From positions 1 to 64,000 of the forward strand of contig NZ_BAKI01000008.1 in assembly GCF_000583655.1 (NCBI RefSeq): a stretch of 64,000 nucleotides of DNA, in the 5' to 3' direction. Positions 51,887 to 61,492 of the stretch are shown here, piece after piece. The notes under the pieces were generated by a model. The model was given only the letters and a program-made list of their open reading frames with translations. It searched no databases and was not told the origin of the DNA. The stretch comes from Lentilactobacillus farraginis DSM 18382 = JCM 14108 (GTDB taxonomy: Bacteria > Bacillota > Bacilli > Lactobacillales > Lactobacillaceae). The stretch's first letter is position 1; each line of letters opens with the position of its first letter. Position numbers and translations under genes: made by a program.

Positions 51887-53286
51887 TTAAGTCCGATATT
51901 TTTTTCTTAAAACAATCCCAAGCAAAATAATCGCGATTAATATTAATCCCAGCGAAAAAGCATAGGCATAGTGCATACCAAATACAAACCAGTCGGGATG
52001 CATATCCGGATAAGTCGTCATTCGCTGACCAGCTTTTAAACTAATGCCATGATATAGTAACGACGTCGCCAAAGCCAGGCCCATCGACATCCCCAGATTC
52101 CGTCCCAAGGCCGCAATGGAACCGGCAATTCCTTGAAACTCCGGTGCCGCGTTACCCATAATCATCGGGTTGTTCTGAAAGGCACCATTTGCACAGCCAA
52201 ACAGCGCTAAGCCGATAATCAGCCAAAGAAGTGACCACTGTGGCGTTATCAGAATAAAGATTACTTCCGGCACAATAAAAATAAATAACGCGATAAACGA
52301 CACTTTTTCCGCGCCGATATGATCGAAAAGTGTCCCGCCAGCCGGGGCGCTGAAGATATTAACCACCGGCACGGCCATCAATATCAACCCCGCAATACCA
52401 GACGATAATAATAGCCGGTCCTGCAGATAAAACGGCATGATAACATTATTAAAGTAGCCACACATGTAGACCAGCATAGCCGACAGAATACCAAAACTGA
52501 ACCCCAGATTTTGAAAAATTCGCAAATTAATCAGTGGGTCGGTCTGGCTGCGTTCTACCAAGACAAAGACTGCCAAGAATGCCAGTGTTACTATGGCTAA
52601 TCCCAGAATCTTCCAGTGACCAAAACCAATCATCTGTCCCCAAAAGATCATCACAAAAAAGCTGAGAATCATACCGGCATAGGTTAGAAATCCAACCGCA
52701 TCAATTTTGGGCCATCCCCGCACCGGTTTAGGTCGAGGGAAAAAATGGTGCCCCAGGAAAAAGGCAACAATGCCGATTGGTACGTTCACAAAAAAGATAT
52801 AGTGCCAGTTGGCAAAGCTTAAAATCAAGCCACCAACACCGGGGCCGGCAATGTTGCGACTTGGACAAAGGAACTGTTAACGCCCAGTGCCAAACCATGC
52901 CGGTTCAACGGAAAAATGTCGGTAATAATACCAAAGTTAGTCGCCATTGTCATCGAAGCCCCAAGTGCCTGCACCGCCCTGGCAGCTAAAATTGTCGGCA
53001 AATTAACGCTAAGTCCACAAGCCAGCGACCCAAGGACAAAAATTATCGTGCCAATTTGAAAAAGCCGAACTCTCCCCAGCTGATCCGACAGCCTACCAAA
53101 GAAAATCAGCAGAATACAAATCAACACCAGGTATACCGATACAATCCATTCCGCCTGGTTATTGGGAATGCGAAGGTCCCGGGAAATTTTAGGGACTGCA
53201 ATGTTGACGATGCTGGCATCGATCGTTGACATGAAGGACACAATCGATGTCGACATCAAAAGCACCCATTGATTTTGTCGCTGCAC
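51887..53286 (-). pseudogene. DHA2-family drug exporter, frameshifted
   Basis: The GTG at 53286 follows GGGAGG. The N-terminal part has STIDASIVNIAVP (motif D1) and GRLSDQLGRVRLF (motif A). The frame breaks near 52857 where one G of GG is missing (GTCGCAAC for GTCGGCAAC); corrected, it reads VQVGNIAGPGVGGLILSFANWHYIFFV, the antiporter motif C. With that base it is a 14-helix exporter of about 466 residues. The substrate is unknown. Confidence 0.85.
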
Positions 53287-53322
53287 GCCGACACCTCCCT
53301 GCTTAAAGATATTTTAAAGTAC

Positions 53323-54288
53323 TCAATTAAAAAAGCTGTGCGCCACAATCGTATGCTTAACCCGAGCGCTGCCTGTTTCTTTTTCAAACAGTAGTTGAAC
53401 AGCCGCCTGGCCCATTTCGGCGGGGTGTAGATCGACTGAATGAAAGTGCTGATCGATTAATTCATTTGGCAACGAGTTGTTATAACCCACAACGTTAATT
53501 TCTTTATTGGGATAAAGTGTCTTAAACCGTCGATATAGTTTCAAGCCCGTATAATCGTCCGTTGCCACCACCCCGTCGATTTGCGGATGATCTTTAATGA
53601 ATTGATCCAACGCAGTGTTATCCTGATCGGGAACCGAAAAAATAACTGGTTTGCGATCGGTTTGCGATATTTCTCGAAGATACCCTTCCCGCCGATCCAA
53701 TTCATAAGGCCAGCCATTCGGCGATTCTGCGAAAATCGGGTGTTCAGCGTGATAGTTGTTCAGTAACAGTCGGGTCCCATCAGCACCAGCCTTCACGTTA
53801 TTATTATCGACATAGGGCCACTTTTGACCGGCTGCCGGCTTTCCGACCGTCACAAAGTCAACCGGTTGGTGCCGTAACAGTTCAATCACTGGGTCATTGA
53901 TATGAGAATACAGTAAAATAAACCGCTTGATTTGTGCCCGGGTAATCATGGATTTCACGTTTTCAAGAACCTGCTCGGTTGAATTACCGATTGCAACCGA
54001 AAGCACATAATTTCTGGAAGTCAGCTCTTCGTTAATGCCGCGCAATAAGCCAACGTAAAAAATATTATCAATCACCCGATTATTAACGGGAAAAACAACT
54101 CCAACTGCATTAGCTTCTCGATTCGTCAGATTCCTGGCATTGTAGTTGGGCTGATACCCCATTTCCGAAGCAATTCTTTTCACCCGTTTGCGGGTTCGAA
54201 TACTAATCCGCTGATTATCATTAAGTGCCCGAGAGACGGTGGAAACCGATAATCCCATCTTCTTGGCAATGTCCCGAATGGTTGCCAT
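53323..54288 (-). CDS. LacI-family transcriptional regulator (MalR/GalR type)
   Basis: A 321-residue repressor: helix-turn-helix MATIRDIAKKMGLSVSTVSRAL, hinge helix near residue 50 (YQPNYNARNL), then a periplasmic-binding-protein-like sugar domain. The start is the ATG at 54288 behind AGGAAG. It is not adjacent to a sugar operon. The LacI-type palindromes at 44904 and 46165 are possible targets but the link is only inferred. Confidence 0.9.
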   Translation of the reverse strand: MATIRDIAKKMGLSVSTVSRALNDNQRISIRTRKRVKRIASEMGYQPNYNARNLTNREANAVGVVFPVNNRVIDNIFYVGLLRGINEELTSRNYVLSVAIGNSTEQVLENVKSMITRAQIKRFILLYSHINDPVIELLRHQPVDFVTVGKPAAGQKWPYVDNNNVKAGADGTRLLLNNYHAEHPIFAESPNGWPYELDRREGYLREISQTDRKPVIFSVPDQDNTALDQFIKDHPQIDGVVATDDYTGLKLYRRFKTLYPNKEINVVGYNNSLPNELIDQHFHSVDLHPAEMGQAAVQLLFEKETGSARVKHTIVAHSFFN

Positions 54289-54440
54289 AACTATCTTCCT
54301 ATCTACATTATTAATCATTCGCTTCAATATTTCTAAATTGCGAACGTGTTAAGATTTCGTTTCTTTTATTAATATTCGAACATACGACTAGATTTTGCAA
54401 GTGTTGTGTGATAATTTCATCATATGAGGTGATAACGAAT

Positions 54441-54989
54441 ATGGAAAAGAGCAAATCATTAGCTGTTATTTTGATGGCAACCGCGGGGCTGGGGCTTGTT
54501 TTGGCCGGTTGCGGCAAATCCAGCCAAAAAGGGGCTAACCCCAGCAGTAAGACTAGTATGCAAAACGCGACCAAGGGTAAAACCGCGAAGCAAGCCCTGG
54601 TTTCCAACGACAATCTTTGGTATATGAACGGTGCGATCAATGCCAAAAGCAAGACCGGCATTGACGCTTACAAATTTGATAAGCGCAACCATACGGTTAC
54701 AATTTACAGTGTCAGCAAAATGTATAAAACTTATAAGGATGCCAAAAAGGCTAATGATTTGGCTAAACAAGGCACGTTAAAATATACTTTTAAAAATGAT
54801 TCGGCTACAAATCCCATTATTTATATGAAGGGTAAGCTTTCAGATATTCCAATGGATCAAACCGTGACCGTCAAAAGCAAGGTTACCGGTAAATATCATG
54901 CTGGCAATCTAAACGTTGCCGGGTTCAAAGTCGTTCGAAACTTGGATAATGATGATGCCACCCAAGTATTGGTAACACCGGGAAATTAA
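54441..54989 (+). CDS. Lipoprotein of unknown function
   Basis: A 182-residue protein with a lipoprotein signal (KSKSLAVILMATAGLGLVLAGC, lipobox LAGC at residues 21-24), a Ser/Lys-rich linker, then a compact domain with DNLWYMNGAINAKSKTGIDAYKF. The start follows GAGGTGA. It is divergent from the LacI gene. Similar small lipoproteins are common in lactobacilli, with no assigned role. Confidence 0.7.
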   Translation: MEKSKSLAVILMATAGLGLVLAGCGKSSQKGANPSSKTSMQNATKGKTAKQALVSNDNLWYMNGAINAKSKTGIDAYKFDKRNHTVTIYSVSKMYKTYKDAKKANDLAKQGTLKYTFKNDSATNPIIYMKGKLSDIPMDQTVTVKSKVTGKYHAGNLNVAGFKVVRNLDNDDATQVLVTPGN

Positions 54990-55054
54990 TAGCATCATTG
55001 TTCAAGAGTGGGACGAAAGGCGGTTAACTTCCAGAATATAATCGCGATTACACA

Positions 55055-55088
55055 AAAGGGCTGGGAAAAATTTTCCCCAGTCTTTTTG
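55055..55088. terminator. Terminator between lipoprotein and pepC
   Basis: CTGGGAAAA pairs with TTTTCCCCAG around a short loop, with A and T flanks, serving both convergent genes. Confidence 0.7.
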
Positions 55089-55125
55089 TCGTTATTGCTT
55101 TTAACTTTAAGTTCCCTTATCAAAA

Positions 55126-56454
55126 TTATGCCAATGAATCCCAAGCGGGCAATTCAACAGGTGCTGTTTTAAGAAGCTTTTGCTGCTCCGCCGTTAAATA
55201 TTGTTTGTGGACAACAACCTCATAAACATAATCGTTCATCCAACTGTCAGCCATTGTAAAGTAACCCTTGTTGCCGTACTTGTCACCCCAGGAATTCTCA
55301 ACCTTCCATTTGGTAGGCTGTCCCTGATCGTCCAAATCAACCCCGGCGAGGGTCATGGCATGGGAGACTTCAGCCTGGTGATATTCCAGCCGCTTGGCCT
55401 TATCCATTTCCAAGTTAACGTCAAACAATTCGGAATATCGATAAAGATGACTGTCTAAATAGCCCTTCTTGCGGTCCATTTGCTCCAACACATCATTTCC
55501 GAACCAAACCGTTTCGCCATCTTTTAACTGCGCCACAGTGGCTTTCTTCAGCGTTGCCATTGGTAGATTCAAGAATTGGATCTGTTTGCCGCCAATCACG
55601 TTGTTTTGACTTGGTAGCGAATATAGCCGATCAAAGTCCTTATCCGGCGAATTGGCAATCACCACGTAATCGTCCAAATCGACGTCAAAATATTGCTTGT
55701 AAAATTGCTGCGGTGTTAGGCCCTTAATACGGTGATACTTCTTGTCATCATCCCGATAGGCAAAATCAACCGTTGTCGGCGGCTCACCAAATGAATAGGC
55801 TACCATCCGATAGACTTCACGCAACATCTTGTTGCGGGCAGCTTGAATGTCACCATCGGCTTTACCGGCACGCACCATCTCTCGCAGCTGCATGCCATCA
55901 AGCCGCAGTTTTCGATTCATCACCGTATCCAGTGCGCCGGTGTTTTCAACGTTGCTGGTTTCCGGATAGTCACTTACCGGCACAACCCCGTACTTTTGAA
56001 CCAACGCGGCTGCCATTGCCCATTGACCACCATCGCTACCGGGCATACTCAGATAGTAGGTTACCTCCCGATCATCGGCTGGTCGATCGGCAGTCGCAAT
56101 CATACGACTGTAATAAATATTAGCCCGTTCGATTCGATCCCAAAAGAATAAGTATTTTTGTGATAGATTAAAATCCTTCACTTTGTATTTTTTGGCAAAT
56201 CCATGCCGCAACGTATTAACCAAAGAGAATAACCAACAGCGCCCGCTTTGCTTTTGATTGGTTACCGTTCCGGTCTGCAGGTCAACCGAAAAAACCGGAT
56301 CAAGCCGGACTTGCGCATCCGGATCCTGAGCGGCTTGGTTAATCCCGTTTTGAGTTATAATTCGCGAAAGAATGTCACTCTTGGGTGCGTTCTTAAAATC
56401 CTGATGAAGTTGTTCAAGATCTTGTTTTCCCAACTCATTTTCTAATTCAGCCAT
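55126..56454 (-). CDS. pepC: Aminopeptidase C (bleomycin hydrolase family, C1B)
   Basis: A 442-residue cytoplasmic cysteine peptidase. The oxyanion Gln is Q67 and the nucleophile is C73 (NQKQSGRCWLF); the catalytic His is in SHAMTLAGVD near 367 and Asn in WKVENSWGDKYG near 390. PepC trims N-terminal residues from imported peptides, a natural partner of Opp in lactic acid bacteria. The start is the ATG at 56454 behind GGGGG. Confidence 0.93.
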   Translation of the reverse strand: MAELENELGKQDLEQLHQDFKNAPKSDILSRIITQNGINQAAQDPDAQVRLDPVFSVDLQTGTVTNQKQSGRCWLFSLVNTLRHGFAKKYKVKDFNLSQKYLFFWDRIERANIYYSRMIATADRPADDREVTYYLSMPGSDGGQWAMAAALVQKYGVVPVSDYPETSNVENTGALDTVMNRKLRLDGMQLREMVRAGKADGDIQAARNKMLREVYRMVAYSFGEPPTTVDFAYRDDDKKYHRIKGLTPQQFYKQYFDVDLDDYVVIANSPDKDFDRLYSLPSQNNVIGGKQIQFLNLPMATLKKATVAQLKDGETVWFGNDVLEQMDRKKGYLDSHLYRYSELFDVNLEMDKAKRLEYHQAEVSHAMTLAGVDLDDQGQPTKWKVENSWGDKYGNKGYFTMADSWMNDYVYEVVVHKQYLTAEQQKLLKTAPVELPAWDSLA

Positions 56455-56599
56455 TTTATAAAACCCCCGATCAAAAATTACGATTGTTAATATTGTAGTG
56501 CTTTTATAGCTATCCAGCAATCACCTCATGAATTGTTTCAATTTTAATCAAGCTGAAAAAATCGGCAGCCTAACCGCGACTGCCGACCAATGATTAATT

Positions 56600-57112
56600 T
56601 TAACGATGGATCCGTTTCCGTAAGAACGGTGTGACAACCAATGCAATCACCGCACCGACCAATCCCTGGATTGTATTGGTAAAAATCCCCAGGAAGCCGG
56701 CCGAAATGGTGTAAAGAATGGTATCCGCAAAGAAATAGCCAACAACCATAACCACGGCGGCAATTAGAACCGCAATAACGTCAACTGATTTCTTGGCGCC
56801 TCGGTTCTTAATCCAACCGGCAATCAGGCCTTCAAGTCCGTGAACAATGAATGAAAAAATAGCATAGTTACTATATCCGGAAAGAATATCCAATAAAAAG
56901 CCGCTTAAAGCCCCCACGGTACCGCCGACTTTGGGTCCCAGCAGCAACGCACTGATTAAGATGCCGCCGTCACATAAATTAATATTACCGTGAGTGCCGG
57001 GAATTGGAATCGGTGGAATACCAATACTGACTGCCAAAGTAACGGCGACAAACATTGCCGTCAAAATAACCGTTTTAAATTGGGTTCGCTGATTAACTTG
57101 TTTATTATCCAA
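56600..57112 (-). CDS. ECF transporter S component, probable vitamin B6 precursor
   Basis: A 170-residue membrane protein with six helices, beginning with an Arg/Lys/Gln N-terminus and the ALLLGPKVGGTVGALSGFLLDIL region typical of S components. S components bind a vitamin and work with the shared EcfAA'T module (not in the window). The TTG start follows AAGGAG. It ends the leftward operon after pyridoxine kinase and a DUF436 gene, which points to pyridoxine uptake (PdxU type). The substrate is inferred from context. Confidence 0.8.
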   Translation of the reverse strand: MDNKQVNQRTQFKTVILTAMFVAVTLAVSIGIPPIPIPGTHGNINLCDGGILISALLLGPKVGGTVGALSGFLLDILSGYSNYAIFSFIVHGLEGLIAGWIKNRGAKKSVDVIAVLIAAVVMVVGYFFADTILYTISAGFLGIFTNTIQGLVGAVIALVVTPFLRKRIHR

Positions 57113-57116
57113 AACT

Positions 57117-57701
57117 TTAACTCCTTTCTAAAAGTTGGTCTTGGGTGTTTTTCTCACTAAATGTATATTGCGCCCGCTGACCACCAATTAATTTTGGTCT
57201 TGATGATAAGCATACCACATTTGCTGCCCCGACTTTCCGGTGATTCAGCCGGATTGGAATCTGGACGAACTTAACATGCATGCCGATCTCAGTACCGCCG
57301 ATATCAATACCGCCAAACGCGGTAATGTGTTCCACCTCCACCGGATCAGTCATTCGCTGATAGGCGGCCACCTGCGTACCACCGCCGGCATGAATTGCGG
57401 GGACGACCGAGACAATTTCCAAATCGTGCTTTTCGGCAACTGATCGCTCAACCAATAAAGCCCGATTAATGTGTTCACAGCCCTGAATGGCCATGTGAAT
57501 GCCCCTGGGTGTCAAAAAATCCATCAGCGTTTCCACAACCGCCGTTCCAACATCCAACCGGGAATCGGTTCCTTTCCAGTTGCCACTGATTTCACTGGTA
57601 CTACAGCCCACAACAAAGATGCCGTTTTTAGGAAAGGTGACTTTATCAAAATATTCTGTCAAAACATCGCTTAAGTCTTGTCTAATTGTCGCTAACGTCA
57701 T
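57117..57701 (-). CDS. DUF436 / TIGR01440 (YwlG-like) protein
   Basis: A 194-residue soluble protein with the YwlG-family pattern: FVVGCSTSEISGNWKGTDSRLDVG near residue 32 and GCEHINRALLVERS near 77, plus AGGGTQVAAY. The role is not established for the family. It lies 4 bp before the ECF gene and 2 bp after the kinase gene, so it is part of the B6 operon. The start follows GGGAG. Confidence 0.88.
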   Translation of the reverse strand: MTLATIRQDLSDVLTEYFDKVTFPKNGIFVVGCSTSEISGNWKGTDSRLDVGTAVVETLMDFLTPRGIHMAIQGCEHINRALLVERSVAEKHDLEIVSVVPAIHAGGGTQVAAYQRMTDPVEVEHITAFGGIDIGGTEIGMHVKFVQIPIRLNHRKVGAANVVCLSSRPKLIGGQRAQYTFSEKNTQDQLLERS

Positions 57702-57703
57702 GC

Positions 57704-58566
57704 CTAAAACTCCCCTCTCTTCTGACCCAAAGTAAATTTGGTCACAGCATTCAGCGTTTTGGTTAAATTCAAACCGTATTTTCGGCGATTTGACGCCAAC
57801 TGAGCCGTTTGGGACACTGCTTCGTAGGTTCCGGAAACCGCCCGTTGAACTGCACTTTCAAACGTCATACCGAAAACTAGGTAACCGGTCATTAACGCTG
57901 AAAACAAATCGCCCGTGCCATAAAAATGACCGGTAACAAACGGCGAACCGTTCCAGACCAGCCGGCCATTACGGGTAAAGCACGATCCCATGCCGGCATC
58001 TCGGCGAACACCGGTTACGACTACTCGGGGATGGTTGGTCAGTGTTTCATCAAGTGTCGTGAGTGCCGCTAAAATCGCCTTATCTGAGGATGTCGCGTCA
58101 GCTTCGTATTGGTCAGTAAGCCCAGTTCAGTAACGTTGGGCGTTATTACCGTCGCGGTTGCTAATAGTTTTTTAACTGCCGCCAGATATTCGCTGTCAAA
58201 ACCGGCATACATCTTTCCCTGGTCCCCCAAAACCGGATCAATGACAACGGGGGCCATATTGGAACGGCGCAATAAATTGGTTAACAACGTTACTGTCGCG
58301 ATATTGCCAACATAGCCGACCAAAGCCGCGTTAAGGTTTAAATCAGAAATCGCCTGCCAATGACGCATGGCTTGCTCAATCCAATCATCCGTTTTAAAAA
58401 TAGCCGGCCGACCAAAGCCTTCCGTTTGGGTAGACAAGACCTCTGTCGGCATCGCTGCCGTTTGAAGTCCAAATCCCGAAAAAACTGAAATTGCCGCCGT
58501 CATCGACAGCCGACCCACTGCCGAAAAATCTTCGGCAACTAAAATACTCGGTTCGTAAATGATCAT
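57704..58566 (-). pseudogene. pdxK: Pyridoxine/pyridoxal kinase (PdxK/PdxY type), frameshifted
   Basis: The N-terminal part (MIIYEPSILVAEDFSAVGRLSM, later VVIDPVLGDQGKMYAG and TPNVTELGLLT) and the C-terminal part (VVVTGVRRDAGMGS and the catalytic GHFYGTGDLFSALMTG) are in different frames. They join near 58105, where one base is missing (AAGCTGACG for AAGGCTGACG or AAGCCTGACG). Corrected, it is a ribokinase-fold kinase of about 287 residues. It phosphorylates B6 vitamers to trap them in the cell. Sequence error is likely. Confidence 0.85.
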
Positions 58567-58642
58567 CAGCCCCTTGTCTGGTTACTGCCCACTATTGTAC
58601 CGCAGAATCCCCTGAAATTAATATTGCCCACATAAAATGTAA

Positions 58643-58700
58643 TATTTTCTCACGAAAAGCCCTTTTATTATATCAACTTTCCACAGAAAGTGAGAAAATA
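58643..58700. promoter_or_regulatory. 11-bp inverted repeat in divergent promoter region
   Basis: TATTTTCTCAC at 58643-58653 and GTGAGAAAATA at 58690-58700 are exact reverse complements 36 bases apart. They lie between the B6 operon and the YoaK-like gene and may be a shared operator. Confidence 0.5.
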
Positions 58701-58755
58701 TACTCATCTTTTAATTTTTATGTGCGATCTGATCGCCAAAAGGGGCAATTCAACT

Positions 58756-59427
58756 ATGGAATTTTCAACCAAAAACAGTTTAACGACACTACTGCAAACT
58801 TTCATCATGGGCGCCATCGATGCCTACACGTTTCAAAACTTCGACGGGTCGTTCGTCAGTGCCCAAACCGGTAACCTGGTGGTTTTCGCTTACGAATTGG
58901 CATCAAAGGGCTGGCAGGTTGCCTATATCCGGGTGCCGGTTTTAGTAGGTTTCCTGCTGGGCGCGTTTATTTCTCAAGCCTGCAAACACTTGAAGCTGCG
59001 TACCAGCCGCCGTTTCTCCGCTTTCCTATTATTAAGTCTTGTCTTTCTCGGCCTGCTTTACGCCGCTATGTTCACAGCTATCAACAACTTAACCATGCTC
59101 TTTTCACTCGGCCTGTTTTCCGGATACGAGCTCACCGTCTTCAATAAAATCGGTGGTACCAGTGTTAATAACGGAATCATGACCGGAAATCTAAAGAACT
59201 TTGCCAACAATGTCTACGAAGCCGTCTTCAGTCAAGACCATGATGCCTTGATTAAAGCCGGTCACTTTCTCAGTGGAATTGGCATGTTTGTCTTGGGGAT
59301 CATGTTTAGTACTTATTTTCTAAAGGCCACCGGCACCAACGTCTTTCTATGTGCGTTATTAATCAACGCCGTCCTGTTGGCAATTGTCACCTTTACAAAG
59401 GAAAAGCCACCGTTGAATCACCAGTAA
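58756..59427 (+). CDS. YoaK-family (DUF1275) membrane protein
   Basis: A 223-residue protein with about six helices and the DUF1275 marks G-A-I-D-A-Y-T-F, F-V-S-A-Q-T-G-N at residues 15-40, and TGNLKNFANN later. The start is the ATG at 58756, 9 bases after AAGGGG; a GTG 22 codons upstream lies in the inverted repeat and lacks a ribosome site. The function is unknown. Confidence 0.85.
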   Translation: MEFSTKNSLTTLLQTFIMGAIDAYTFQNFDGSFVSAQTGNLVVFAYELASKGWQVAYIRVPVLVGFLLGAFISQACKHLKLRTSRRFSAFLLLSLVFLGLLYAAMFTAINNLTMLFSLGLFSGYELTVFNKIGGTSVNNGIMTGNLKNFANNVYEAVFSQDHDALIKAGHFLSGIGMFVLGIMFSTYFLKATGTNVFLCALLINAVLLAIVTFTKEKPPLNHQ

Positions 59428-59667
59428 AAAGCAATCCAATACTCTCCACGTGATTAATCACTATGGTACTTTCCTGGTTAACTTATTAAAATTGAACCAC
59501 GTCCCAAATAATTTAAATAATGCCTTTTGAGCTAAGTTATAGTGACAATCTCCTCTTTTCAAAAATCACAGTCCATCCGCTTGCACTTAACGTTAATCAA
59601 GCGCAAAATGTAATCGATATTTGGGTTGGGATGATGTTTTGTTCATTTTAGCAAGGGGGCTTTCCCA

Positions 59668-59889
59668 TTGAACATAAGAAAACTATTGTTGTTAATATCA
59701 GGCACTTTTCTAGTGCTCACCATTGGCGTTGCTATTTACGATTGCATCACTCAAAATTACACTGCTTTGCTGCCAATGTATACGCACAACTCACCGCAGG
59801 GATTATTCTCATGGCTGATTTTCCTAACACTGGTGCCCTTCGGAATCTCAAGAATGTATCGTCACCCGGATAAGAAGACGAAGCATTAA
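59668..59889 (+). CDS. Small two-helix membrane protein
   Basis: A 73-residue protein with two hydrophobic helices (residues about 5-24 and 46-60), starting MNIRKLLLLISGTFLVL and ending in a basic tail RHPDKKTKH. The TTG start follows GGGGG by 8 bases. No homologous family is recognised. The 240 bp before it hold no other gene. Confidence 0.55.
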   Translation: MNIRKLLLLISGTFLVLTIGVAIYDCITQNYTALLPMYTHNSPQGLFSWLIFLTLVPFGISRMYRHPDKKTKH

Positions 59890-59908
59890 TCCAGCAGCTG
59901 GTCCTTGA

Positions 59909-59937
59909 TTGACTTTTCCCTTCATTTAGTTTATCCT
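59909..59937 (+). promoter_or_regulatory. Promoter of the Met T-box transcript
   Basis: TTGACT at 59909-59914 and TATCCT at 59932-59937 are 17 bp apart, about 30 bp before the T-box stem I. Confidence 0.65.
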
Positions 59938-59959
59938 AGATTAAAATTTGATTAGTCTA

Positions 59960-60227
59960 CGAAATTAAAAAGACCAGGAGAAGAGTAAGCGTTAATTGCA
60001 TAAAAGAGAGCCCCGCCGGTGAGAAGGGGTATGCATGCCACGTTGAAGATGAGCTCTGTTAAGTCGTCGTTTTGTTCACGCAGAACAATCGGTAGGAACC
60101 GTTAACTTCCCGGGTATCAATCGGTACCGTTGAGGCATTATTTGTGAGAATAATGTAAATAAGGGTGGTAACGCGAGCATTCGTCCCTTGTTTGTCTAAA
60201 TGACAAGCAGGGAACGGATGCTTTTTT
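59960..60227 (+). promoter_or_regulatory. T-box leader, probably methionine specific
   Basis: The T-box core AAATAAGGGTGGTAACGCG lies at 60157-60175, followed by a terminator (GCATCCG-type stem at 60177-60227 with six T). ATG at 60049-60051, in the context GAAGATGAGCTC just before the 3' side of stem I, is the likely specifier. The downstream gene is a methionine-synthesis methyltransferase, which agrees with Met. The class is certain; the specifier position is inferred. Confidence 0.88.
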
Positions 60228-60277
60228 CGTAGATTAAACTTTGTTTGATTCAAATATCACTTAGGAGGATGTTAACC

Positions 60278-61408
60278 ATGACAGATACAGCAACCAGAAT
60301 TAAATTTCCATACCGTTACGATGTAGTAGGAAGTTTGCTTAGAACCCAGGCTTTAAAAGACGCCCATGAAGAATTTAAGAAAGGCAACATCTCTGCTGAC
60401 CAATTAAAACAGGTTCAACACGATGAAACCCGCAAGATCGTAAAAAGCCAAGTTGACTTAGGCTTAAAAGACGTTACGGATGGTGAATTCAACCGCTCCT
60501 GGTGGCATTTGGATTTCCTGTGGGGACTCACCGGCGTTGGCCACTACGACTATCATCAAAGCTACAAGTTTCACGGTAGCAAGACTCGAACCGATAATGC
60601 AGATCTAATTGGTCGAATCGCTTATAATCCAAACCATCCCTTCTTTGACAGCTTCAAATTCTTAAAGTCAATCACACCGGCGGACGTTACCCCGAAGCAA
60701 ACGATTCCATCACCTTCCATGCTCTTCAGAGATAATCGAAGTGATAACTGGTCAAAATTCTATCCATCATGGGACGCCTACTTAAATGATTTGGCAGCTG
60801 CCTACCACCAAACAATCCAACACTTTTACGAACTCGGCTGTCGTTACATTCAATTAGACGATACTACCTGGGCGTTTTTGATCACCAAACTAAATGAAAC
60901 AGCTAACGACCAAGCCGAACACAAACGTTACGTTCAAATGGCCGAAGACGCGGTTCGGGTAATTAATCAATTACTCGAAGGACTGCCAAAAGACCTGACT
61001 GTTACAACCCATATCTGTCGAGGAAACTTCAAATCGACTTACCTGTTCTCCGGCAGCTACGATGACGTTGCCGACTATCTGGGGCAATTACATTACGACG
61101 GTCTCTTCTTGGAATATGATAACCAGCGTTCCGGCAGCTTTGCACCACTCGACCGGATTTGGAATGGTGATCAGCACAAGCGGATTGTCCTTGGCCTGAT
61201 TACCTCAAAGTCTCCCGAATTAGAAGATGAGAATCAGGTTATTGACCGAATTAAAGAAGCCGCAGAAAAAGTCCCATTAGAAAATCTGGCACTTTCAACC
61301 CAGTGTGGCTTTGCGTCAACCGAAGAAGGCAATAAGCTAACCGAAGCACAGCAATGGGATAAGCTACGACTGGTTAAGCGAATCGCTGAAAAAGTCTGGG
61401 ACGTTTAA
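60278..61408 (+). CDS. MetE-like cobalamin-independent methyltransferase
   Basis: A 376-residue protein corresponding to the C-terminal catalytic barrel of MetE (COG0620, YxjG/YxjH type). The zinc ligands are visible as THICRGNF and STQCGF with the intervening Glu in LEYD. Members transfer a methyl group to homocysteine from a folate or another donor. The start is the ATG 7 bases after TAGGAGG. It is the only gene behind the Met T-box, so it is induced by methionine shortage. The methyl donor is uncertain because the N-terminal folate domain is absent. Confidence 0.88.
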   Translation: MTDTATRIKFPYRYDVVGSLLRTQALKDAHEEFKKGNISADQLKQVQHDETRKIVKSQVDLGLKDVTDGEFNRSWWHLDFLWGLTGVGHYDYHQSYKFHGSKTRTDNADLIGRIAYNPNHPFFDSFKFLKSITPADVTPKQTIPSPSMLFRDNRSDNWSKFYPSWDAYLNDLAAAYHQTIQHFYELGCRYIQLDDTTWAFLITKLNETANDQAEHKRYVQMAEDAVRVINQLLEGLPKDLTVTTHICRGNFKSTYLFSGSYDDVADYLGQLHYDGLFLEYDNQRSGSFAPLDRIWNGDQHKRIVLGLITSKSPELEDENQVIDRIKEAAEKVPLENLALSTQCGFASTEEGNKLTEAQQWDKLRLVKRIAEKVWDV

Positions 61409-61440
61409 AACAACCACTTGAAATCAAAAAATAATCAAAT

Positions 61441-61492
61441 CAACAGGGCACCCCGCAAAACAGCAATTGCCGTTTTATGGAGTGCCCCGTTT
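61441..61492 (+). terminator. Terminator of the MetE-like gene
   Basis: A stem of GGGCAC with GTGCCC and outer/inner pairs is followed by TTTTT. It lies 33 bases after the stop. The following 200 bp (61493-61693) show no clear feature. Confidence 0.7.

Noticed and set aside
60059-60253. 64-residue leftward frame opposite the Met T-box
   Set aside because: It lies antisense to a conserved T-box RNA and has no ribosome site.
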